Shown here piece by piece: positions 57,197 to 64,000 of a stretch of DNA of 64,000 nucleotides (its first letter is position 1; the number at the start of each line of letters is the position of its first letter). The position numbers and the translations under genes were made by a program. The notes beneath the pieces are model-generated. The model was not told the origin of the DNA, ran no database searches, and saw only the letters and a program-made list of their open reading frames with translations. The stretch is from Chloroflexota bacterium. GTDB lineage: Bacteria; Chloroflexota; Dehalococcoidia; Bin125. The stretch spans positions 50,604 through 114,603 of the forward strand of contig JAPPFB010000025.1 in assembly GCA_028875225.1 (NCBI GenBank), given 5' to 3'.

Positions 57197-57736
57197 GTGC
57201 CATTCGGAAGAAGAGCGGGAGGCCGTGACGCAACCGGCTCGGCGGGCGGTCAGTCCGAGCATGACTGGTCCGACGCGCAACGGTTGCGCTACTGGTGGCA
57301 GGCCGAACGTGATTTGCTGCTCAAGACGCTGTCGGCAGTGCCCGAGGACCAGACCGACCAGCCGCTGTCCGAAGGCGGCTGGTCGCCGACGGGGATAGCC
57401 GCCCATCGGCTGTTCTGGGAGGCGGAAGAACGGGCCGCGATCGAGGAACACCTCGGCGGCGCCTTTCCGTCCCTGCTCGATTTCCCGACGCGACGAATCG
57501 ATTCGACCAATGCCGCGGCGGTGGCCTCGCTGGGCGACCGGCGGCTGTCGGCGCTGGTTCGGGCGTTGCAGGATCTGCGTGGCCGCACGGTTACGCTGGT
57601 GGAGCGCATCCCCGATGCCGATCTGAACAGCCAGGGCAACCCGGCTCGGATCCTGCTGGGAGTCGCGTTGGAACACGATCGCGAACACCGGCGGGAGATG
57701 GAAGCGAAGTTCGGTCCGACCTCACCAGACGAATAA
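57197..57736 (+). CDS. DinB-like four-helix protein
   Basis: 179 residues, GTG start. DWSDAQRLRYWWQAERDLLLKTLSAVPEDQTDQPLSEGGWSPTGIAAHRLFWEAEER and the C-terminal GVALEHDREHRREMEAKFG match the DinB_2/YfiT metal-dependent helical bundle, with the His residues of the expected metal triad. The first 20 residues are low-complexity and the true start may be later. It sits inside the mutase cluster, 19 bp after the large subunit. Its role there is unknown; thiol-dependent or damage-response functions are known for relatives. Confidence 0.78.
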   Translation: MPFGRRAGGRDATGSAGGQSEHDWSDAQRLRYWWQAERDLLLKTLSAVPEDQTDQPLSEGGWSPTGIAAHRLFWEAEERAAIEEHLGGAFPSLLDFPTRRIDSTNAAAVASLGDRRLSALVRALQDLRGRTVTLVERIPDADLNSQGNPARILLGVALEHDREHRREMEAKFGPTSPDE

Positions 57737-57775
57737 CCCACCATTGAGCGAGATGGTGAGCGAGATGGGAACACG

Positions 57776-58591
57776 ATGGCACTGACACGCATTCACCACA
57801 TTGGGATCGCCGTGCACGACGCAGACCAGACCGCCGAAGTCTGGCGCGACACCTTCGGTCTGGAGACGGCGCTGGACACGGAACTCGAGTCGCAGGGCGT
57901 GCGCGGAGTCATCTTCCCGCTCGACAATTGCGAAATCGAACTGCTGCAGCCGACTCGTCCTGACACCGGAATCTCCAGGTACCTCGAAACCAATGGCGAG
58001 GGGTTTCACCACATCTGCTTCGAGTCGACTGACGTTGCCAGCGACCTGATCGCGGCCAGGGACACCGGGATGCAGATGATCGACGAGGAGCCGCGGGTCG
58101 GGCTGACGGGGATGATTGGCTTCATTCATCCGCGCTCGAACCATGGGGTGCTGATCGAGTACGCGCAGCCGCCCGATGACGCGCCACAGCACGCCGGGCC
58201 GACGTCTGGGCCCGGCCCGCACGCGCTGCATCACATGACCGTCGCGGTGAATGAGGTGGCGCCGGTCACGGAGGCGTGGACCGAGCGCTACGGTCTGGTC
58301 GGGCGCGAGCCATTCAGAGCCGAGGCGTTGGGGCTGGAAGGACAGTTCCTGGATATCGGACCGACGGCGATCGAGCTCGTCCGACCGCTGCCGGGCAGCG
58401 GCGGACCGTTGCCGCGCAAGCTCGACACCTCGGGCGAGGGCATGTTCATGCTCGCCCTGACGGTTCGCGACGCCGAGGCGTCGGTCGCGCACCTGCGCGG
58501 CGAGGGCTGGACCGTAACCGATGCCAACGCCGGCGCGTTCATTTCGCCCAAACACACTTATGGCGCGCGATTGCGCCTGTCCGAGGCATAA
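57776..58591 (+). CDS. Methylmalonyl-CoA epimerase-like protein with two VOC domains
   Basis: 271 residues. Residues 1-132 are an epimerase-like VOC domain with the metal ligands of the family: RIHHIGIAV (His), CEIELLQP (Glu), GFHHICFES (His), GVLIEYAQP (Glu). Residues 147-271 are a second VOC domain (ALHHMTVAVNEVAPVTEAW, TAIELVRPLPGSGG) whose last two ligand positions are changed (GMFMLALTV, GARLRLSEA). Typical epimerases have one domain of about 130-150 residues. The context between the two mutase subunits supports the 2R/2S-methylmalonyl-CoA epimerase role. Confidence 0.85.
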   Translation: MALTRIHHIGIAVHDADQTAEVWRDTFGLETALDTELESQGVRGVIFPLDNCEIELLQPTRPDTGISRYLETNGEGFHHICFESTDVASDLIAARDTGMQMIDEEPRVGLTGMIGFIHPRSNHGVLIEYAQPPDDAPQHAGPTSGPGPHALHHMTVAVNEVAPVTEAWTERYGLVGREPFRAEALGLEGQFLDIGPTAIELVRPLPGSGGPLPRKLDTSGEGMFMLALTVRDAEASVAHLRGEGWTVTDANAGAFISPKHTYGARLRLSEA

Positions 58592-58621
58592 ACTGATTGA
58601 TGCTGACTGAAAGCTGAGATC

Positions 58622-59053
58622 ATGAGCGACACCTCCACAGTGACGGACCAGATTCGAGTGCTGGTGGCGAAGCCGGGACTCGATGGACATGACCGGGGCG
58701 CGAAGATTGTGGCACGGGCCCTGCGCGACGCCGGCATGGAAGTGATCTACACGGGGATTCGACAGACCCCGGACATGATCGCCGAGGCGGCGCTCCAGGA
58801 AGACGTACACGTGGTGGCGCTCTCGGTGCTCTCGGGAGCTCACCTCGAGCTGTTCCCCCGCGTGGTCAACGCCTGCCGTGAACGGGGCATCACGCCCGAG
58901 AACACGCTCTTCCTCGGCGGCGGGATTATTCCCGACGAGGACGCAGACACACTCAAGGAAACAGGATTCTCCGCCGTATTCGGCCCGGGCGCGCATACCG
59001 GCGACATCGCCGAGTACGTCCGTGCGCACGTTCCCGAGCTCGATCGTTCGTGA
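58622..59053 (+). CDS. Methylmalonyl-CoA mutase, B12-binding subunit
   Basis: 143 residues, a free-standing cobalamin-binding Rossmann domain: [42 protein letters not shown] with DGHDRG providing the base-off/His-on ligand, [19 protein letters not shown] and [30 protein letters not shown]. It works with the 559-residue subunit at 55498. It overlaps meaB by 4 bp (GTGA). Confidence 0.95.
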   Translation: MSDTSTVTDQIRVLVAKPGLDGHDRGAKIVARALRDAGMEVIYTGIRQTPDMIAEAALQEDVHVVALSVLSGAHLELFPRVVNACRERGITPENTLFLGGGIIPDEDADTLKETGFSAVFGPGAHTGDIAEYVRAHVPELDRS

Positions 59054-60027
59054 CGACTGAGACGGCTCCCAGTTCGGACACACAACTTTCCGGCCGTCTG
59101 GCTGAGCTTGAACAACGCCTGTTGGCCAAGGATCGACGCGCGCTGGCGCGGGTCCTGAGCTGGGTCGAGAGCGGCGATCAACGCGGACGCGACATGCTTC
59201 GCGCGTTGTACCCGCGCAGCGGGCGGGCCCGGACGATTGGCCTGACCGGATCGCCCGGCGCCGGCAAGAGCACGGTGACCAACGAGTTGGCCAAGGCGTT
59301 CCGACAACGCGGCCAGAGCGTCGGCATCGTCGCCATCGATCCCTCCTCGCCGTACACGATGGGCGCCATCCTCGGCGACCGCGTGCGGATGACGGAGTTG
59401 TACTCCGATTCGGACGTGTTCATTCGATCGCTTGCTTCGCGCGGCGCGCTCGGCGGCCTCTCGGCCGCCACGCAGGACGTAGTCCACGTCCTCGACGCCT
59501 ACGGCAAGGATGTGATCCTGATCGAGACCGTCGGCGCCGGGCAGGACGAAGTCGATATCGCCGGCGCGGCGCAGACGACGATCCTGGTCAACACGCCCAA
59601 TATGGGCGACGAGGTACAGACGCTGAAGGCCGGGATCATGGAGATTGCCGATGTGCTCGCCGTGAACAAGTCGGACTTGCCTGGCGCCGACCGGATGGTC
59701 TCAGCGCTCAAGGCGCTGCTCTCGCTCAATCCCGACCGCGGCTGGGATCCGCCCGTCGTCAGAGTCGTGGCCACGCAGGGCGAAGGCACCGAAAAACTGG
59801 TCGATGCCTGCGACGCCCACTTTGAAGAACTGCAATCGTCGGGTCGACTCGAAGTCGCCGAGATTGAGCGGGCGCGACAACAGATCACGGCGCTCGCGCG
59901 CGCCAATGTGCTGAACCAGTTGCACACGGCAGACGGCGAGGAGCGACTGACCATGCTGGCCAACGAGGTCGCCTCCCGTGCGTCCGATCCTCACTCCGCC
60001 GCTGCCGCCTGGCTTGCCGGATCATGA
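59050..60027 (+). CDS. meaB: MeaB/ArgK-type G3E GTPase, mutase chaperone
   Basis: 325 residues. It protects and reloads methylmalonyl-CoA mutase with cobalamin. Walker [77 protein letters not shown] and [11 protein letters not shown] are diagnostic. GTG start coupled to the B12-binding subunit; its stop overlaps the DUF2344 gene (ATGA). Confidence 0.96.
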   Translation: MTTETAPSSDTQLSGRLAELEQRLLAKDRRALARVLSWVESGDQRGRDMLRALYPRSGRARTIGLTGSPGAGKSTVTNELAKAFRQRGQSVGIVAIDPSSPYTMGAILGDRVRMTELYSDSDVFIRSLASRGALGGLSAATQDVVHVLDAYGKDVILIETVGAGQDEVDIAGAAQTTILVNTPNMGDEVQTLKAGIMEIADVLAVNKSDLPGADRMVSALKALLSLNPDRGWDPPVVRVVATQGEGTEKLVDACDAHFEELQSSGRLEVAEIERARQQITALARANVLNQLHTADGEERLTMLANEVASRASDPHSAAAAWLAGS

Positions 60028-60701
60028 GCCGGTCTGACGCTGTCCAGCGGATTCACATCCGTTTCGCCGCCGAAGGGCCACTCAAGTACGTCTCCCATCT
60101 CGACCTGATGCGGGTTTGGGAGCGGGTCTTCAAGCGAGCTGGACTGCCGTTGGCCACCTCGCACGGCTTCTCGCCGCGTCCGAAGATCGCGCTCGCCGCG
60201 CCGCTGGCGGTCGGGGTGACGTCGGAGGCTGAGTTGCTCGATGTGTTGTTGACTGAACGTGTCGACCCAGCCGAGGCGATGCGTCTTCTCTCAAGCGAGT
60301 TGACGCCTGGCCTGCGAGTCCTCGAACTGCGCGAGGGTCCGCTGAAGCAGGCGTCGCTTCAATCAATGCTTCGCGCCGCCTGTTATGTCGTGGAGATTCA
60401 CGATGCTCGCGGTCCCGACGAATGGCAGGCGGCGATCGATCAGCTGCTGGCCAGGGATGAGATCGCGTGGAGCCATCAACGCGGCAAGGAGACTAAATCG
60501 TACGATCTCCGACCGCTGATACTGGAGCTCAGTGTGCTCGACGTTGTCGATGGCGTCGCGACCCTGTCGATGCGGTTGCGGAACGACGAGCGTGGGGCAG
60601 GACGGCCGGAGCAGGTCATGTTGGCGCTTGGCGCCGCCGAGGAACCAACCCGGATTCATCGCACCGCAATTGAGCTGACCGGAGAGCCGGTGACGGCATG
60701 A
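60024..60701 (+). CDS. DUF2344 (TIGR03936) radical-SAM-linked protein
   Basis: 225 residues: RIHIRFAAEGPLKYVSHLDLMRVWERVFKRAGLPLATSHGFSPRPKIALAAPLAVGVTSEAELLDVLL is the TIGR03936 hallmark. These proteins are usually fused to or next to a large radical SAM protein (TIGR03960), which is not present here. Coupled to meaB by a 4-bp overlap, and its stop overlaps the next ATG. The function is unsettled. Confidence 0.88.
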   Translation: MSRSDAVQRIHIRFAAEGPLKYVSHLDLMRVWERVFKRAGLPLATSHGFSPRPKIALAAPLAVGVTSEAELLDVLLTERVDPAEAMRLLSSELTPGLRVLELREGPLKQASLQSMLRAACYVVEIHDARGPDEWQAAIDQLLARDEIAWSHQRGKETKSYDLRPLILELSVLDVVDGVATLSMRLRNDERGAGRPEQVMLALGAAEEPTRIHRTAIELTGEPVTA

Positions 60702-61312
60702 ACCGGATCATCATCCTGCGCCACGTCGAGTCGGAGGCGAACCGCGCCGGAGTCGGTCTCGGGAGAACGGATTCTCCGCCGACCGAGCTGGGACTTGAGC
60801 AACTGCGATTGACGGTCAATGCGCTCCGGGACGAACCGATCACGCGAGTCTTGACCAGCCCCTTGTCCAGAGCGCGCCAGCTCGCAGACGCCATCGGCGA
60901 GACGCACGGCGTCGAGGCGAGCGCCAGCGACGGCCTGATTGAGCTGGATGTCGGCGAACTCGAAGGGCTCGAATGGCCCATTGTGCGCAGGCGCTTTGCC
61001 GAGTTCCTGGGCCAGTGGCGCGGCGACGAGTCTGTCACTGCACCGATGCCGGGCGGGGAATCGCTGATGGACGTCCTCGAGCGCGCGCGGCCACTCTTCG
61101 ATCAGTTGGTCGCGGATCCGTCCGAGGGCACGGGGCTGATCGTGACGCACAACTTCGTCGTCAAGATGTTGGTCGTCCATGCCCTGCAGATGTCGCCGAG
61201 CGAGTGGCGACGAATCGATACGGGCCTGGCCGGGATCACGACGTTTCGGATCGCCGATGGCGTGCCGGCGGTGGTCCGCTTAAACGATCGCCACCATCTC
61301 AACGGCCTCTAA
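60698..61312 (+). CDS. Histidine phosphatase superfamily protein
   Basis: 204 residues. NRIIILRHVESEANRAGVGLGRTDSPPTELG carries the phosphohistidine in RHVE instead of the common RHGE, TSPLSRARQLADAIGE, the acidic GLIELDVGELEGLEW, and the second His in GLIVTHNFVVKML (usually SHGG). The substrate is unknown. It is in a coupled run with DUF2344 and meaB, ATG overlapping the previous stop. Confidence 0.85.
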   Translation: MNRIIILRHVESEANRAGVGLGRTDSPPTELGLEQLRLTVNALRDEPITRVLTSPLSRARQLADAIGETHGVEASASDGLIELDVGELEGLEWPIVRRRFAEFLGQWRGDESVTAPMPGGESLMDVLERARPLFDQLVADPSEGTGLIVTHNFVVKMLVVHALQMSPSEWRRIDTGLAGITTFRIADGVPAVVRLNDRHHLNGL

Positions 61313-61363
61313 CCGTCACGATTCGTTGTAGAGTGCCATCGGCGGCGGTGCAGACCGCAGACC

Positions 61364-61822
61364 ATGGCCGACATGCCGGTCGAGCGCACAGTCGAGATCG
61401 TCACCGACACGGCGATCATCCCCGCTCCCGAAGGGCAGCGGCAGTCCAGGCGACCGAGCCAGACGGCAGTCCTGCCGTGGGTGCTGCGGCGGGTCGCATT
61501 CGTCGGTTCGTTGCTGCTGGTTGGATTTGTCGTATTCAGCGGCGTTGAGGGCCTGCTCCAGGCGAATAGTCTTGATGATCGAATCATCGAGACCCGCGCC
61601 GAGATTGAGCAACTCCGCCGTGACACCCAACAACTGGCCGCGCTCGTCGCCTGGCTGGATTCTGATGCCTACATCGAACGGATCGCCCGCGAGGACCTCG
61701 GCATGGTGCGTCCGGGCGAGGAATCGTTCGCCGTCCACTCGCCGGGACGTGGCGATCTCGAGATCACTCGCTCGCCTTGGTGGGCCAACCTGTTGCCGGA
61801 CGAGGTTCAGGACCTGGAGTAG
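61364..61822 (+). CDS. FtsB/DivIC-like septum formation initiator
   Basis: 152 residues. A TM helix (VAFVGSLLLVGFVVFSGVEGLLQ) is followed by a coiled coil (DDRIIETRAEIEQLRRDTQQLAALVAWLDSDAYIERIAREDLGMVRPGEE), the standard FtsB/DivIC layout including the RxxLGMVxPGE motif. It is likely part of the divisome FtsQ/DivIB complex. The first 45 residues form a basic cytoplasmic tail. It is 21 bp before tilS, a common arrangement. Confidence 0.88.
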   Translation: MADMPVERTVEIVTDTAIIPAPEGQRQSRRPSQTAVLPWVLRRVAFVGSLLLVGFVVFSGVEGLLQANSLDDRIIETRAEIEQLRRDTQQLAALVAWLDSDAYIERIAREDLGMVRPGEESFAVHSPGRGDLEITRSPWWANLLPDEVQDLE

Positions 61823-61843
61823 CTCCGGCAGCGAGGGTTCGCC

Positions 61844-62869
61844 ATGACGCTGCCGACCGACCGCCGCATTCGCGATATTGGCCGCCGGATCTCCCGCGCG
61901 CTCGTCGAGCATGTCGGAACCGGCTTCGGTCGACCATTGATTGCGGCGGTGTCCGGTGGCGCCGATTCGTCGGCGATGCTCCTGCTGCTGGCCGACACGC
62001 AGAGCCGGCACGGGTGGCGTGTTCGCGCCGCCCATGTCGACCACTTCATTCAATCGGAGCAGATTCGCGCCGCGTTTCGCGAGGCTTCCGCCAGGCTGGC
62101 GGAACAGGCAGGCGCCCCGCTCGACATCGTGGAGGCGAACGCGAGGGCCGAAGCAGCGCACAGATCGGATGGAATCGAAGCGGCCGCGCGGCACGTCCGC
62201 TACGACACGCTGTCCCGGCTCGCCCGGGAACGCGGCGCATCAGTCGTCTGCGTGGCTCATACGCGAGATGACCAGGCCGAGACGGTCCTGCTGCACATGC
62301 TGCGCGGATCGGGACTGGATGGACTGAGCGGGATGCCGGCACAGCGTCCCCTGACGGACGATGTCCAACTGGTCCGACCGCTGCTCGGCATGAGTCGCCA
62401 GGAGACCGAGCAGGTCTGCCGCGCCTATGACTGGCAGCCCGTCGACGACCCATCCAATCACGACCTTGCATACACCCGCAACCGGATTCGGCACTCGCTG
62501 TTGCCGCAGATGGCTGAGATCAACCCGAACATCTCCGAACGACTTGCTGAGCTGGCGCGCGCGGTCGGCTCGGACCGCGAACTGCTTGACCTGGTCGGAC
62601 AGCAGACGCTGGCCCAGCTGCAGGACGAGGACGGCGCCCTGGAGCGTCGGCTGTTCATGACGTTGCCCGGCCAACTGCAGAACCGGGTGGTTCGCGCGCT
62701 GTTCCGCGAGCAGGGAATTGTGCTGTCGGCGGAGCGAACCGCGGCCGCTTTGCAGGTGATTCACACCGGACACGGCCGAGTCGAACTGCCGGGCGGCGCC
62801 CGGCTCAGTGTGACCGGCGGCACAATCTCGGTTGTTCCACTGTGTCCACCGGCGGCATCCGATCATTGA
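61844..62869 (+). CDS. tilS: tRNA(Ile)-lysidine synthase
   Basis: It modifies C34 of the CAT-anticodon tRNA-Ile to lysidine. It has 341 residues: the PP-loop ATPase start [21 protein letters not shown] (SGGxDS), [44 protein letters not shown], and [22 protein letters not shown] are all typical. The C-terminus is short compared with E. coli TilS. The stop codon overlaps the -35 of the presumed rRNA promoter. Confidence 0.95.
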   Translation: MTLPTDRRIRDIGRRISRALVEHVGTGFGRPLIAAVSGGADSSAMLLLLADTQSRHGWRVRAAHVDHFIQSEQIRAAFREASARLAEQAGAPLDIVEANARAEAAHRSDGIEAAARHVRYDTLSRLARERGASVVCVAHTRDDQAETVLLHMLRGSGLDGLSGMPAQRPLTDDVQLVRPLLGMSRQETEQVCRAYDWQPVDDPSNHDLAYTRNRIRHSLLPQMAEINPNISERLAELARAVGSDRELLDLVGQQTLAQLQDEDGALERRLFMTLPGQLQNRVVRALFREQGIVLSAERTAAALQVIHTGHGRVELPGGARLSVTGGTISVVPLCPPAASDH

Positions 62870-62895
62870 CATCGCAGATTTCGGCGGGCTACTAT
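62866..62895 (+). promoter_or_regulatory. Probable 16S rRNA promoter overlapping the tilS stop
   Basis: A perfect TTGACA (62866-62871) and TACTAT (62890-62895) are 18 bp apart, the best sigma-70-like match in the window, about 200 bp upstream of the 16S 5' end. The -35 includes part of the tilS stop codon. The leader contains hairpins CTTGGGG/CCCCAAG and CAGCCGA-cacga-TCGGCTG (63082-63100), the latter directly before the mature 5' end. Confidence 0.7.
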
Positions 62896-63102
62896 TGACG
62901 TCTGCGCAAATGCAGGGCGCACCAGATGGCCAAGCCTCAAGCGCCCCGCATCGGCCAGGCCTTAACAATTGGAGAGCGGAAGTCCAGTGAGCTTGGGGAG
63001 CCCCCCCAAGTCCGGAATCGCGCCGTGTCGACGCCTTCGGGCCGAGAGATGGCGACGATGTCCGAACAATCTCTACCTTTGCAGCCGACACGATCGGCTG
63101 AT

Positions 63103-64000
<898 letters not shown>

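Overview
The window is about 64 kb of GC-rich bacterial chromosome, mostly housekeeping genes. The organism is most likely a member of the Chloroflexota. The reasons are the partial 16S rRNA at the right edge (short helix-17 region and overall signature), rRNA genes that are not all in one operon (a 5S gene stands alone 35 kb from the 16S), and a cobalamin-dependent methylmalonyl-CoA pathway with riboswitch-controlled B12 salvage. The phylum call is an inference. No IS element, phage, CRISPR array or replication origin was recognised.

Layout. 1-17 kb: end of uvrA, a 7Fe ferredoxin, glycyl-tRNA synthetase, membrane pyrophosphatase, two FmdB-type zinc ribbons, yraN-rnhB, ftsH, rplU-rpmA-rpmE, the hisHAFI operon and ligA. 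17-28 kb: the rod-shape operon mreBCD-mrdA-rodA, a VOC protein, clpC and an S1-domain protein. 28-33 kb is the accessory part. It holds a lone 5S gene, a nonsense-interrupted small gene, an orphan exported sugar-binding-like protein with an odd duplicated architecture, a second strongly diverged 5S copy in the same orientation, and a winged-helix/TIR-like gene with a possible small membrane partner. 33-39 kb: a riboswitch-led cobalamin uptake and assembly operon (btuC-btuD-cobO-cobT-cobS-cobC-cobU). 39-51 kb: rimM-khpA-rpsP-ffh, gap, a DUF3800 gene, an unrecognised gene pair, xerD, eno, uvrC and a four-tRNA cluster. 51-63 kb: yqgE, a TlpA-like protein, small enzymes, a VapBC pair, the methylmalonyl-CoA mutase cluster (large subunit, DinB-like, double-VOC epimerase, B12-binding subunit, MeaB), a DUF2344 protein, a phosphatase, an FtsB/DivIC-like protein, tilS and the 5' part of 16S rRNA.

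Working together: the B12 operon at 33-39 kb plausibly supplies adenosylcobalamin for the mutase, its chaperone MeaB and the epimerase at 55-60 kb. UvrA, UvrC and LigA cover parts of excision repair. MreBCD, PBP2 and RodA form the elongation machinery.

The most unusual items are: (1) the wHTH/TIR-like gene with a palindromic promoter-operator and a downstream small membrane ORF, a candidate immune module; (2) the diverged second 5S rRNA that keeps its helices and flanks; (3) the chimeric binding protein between the two 5S copies; (4) a nested inverted-repeat element, possibly a structured RNA, after the ferredoxin gene; (5) a dispersed family of 94-145 bp elements with palindromic ends.
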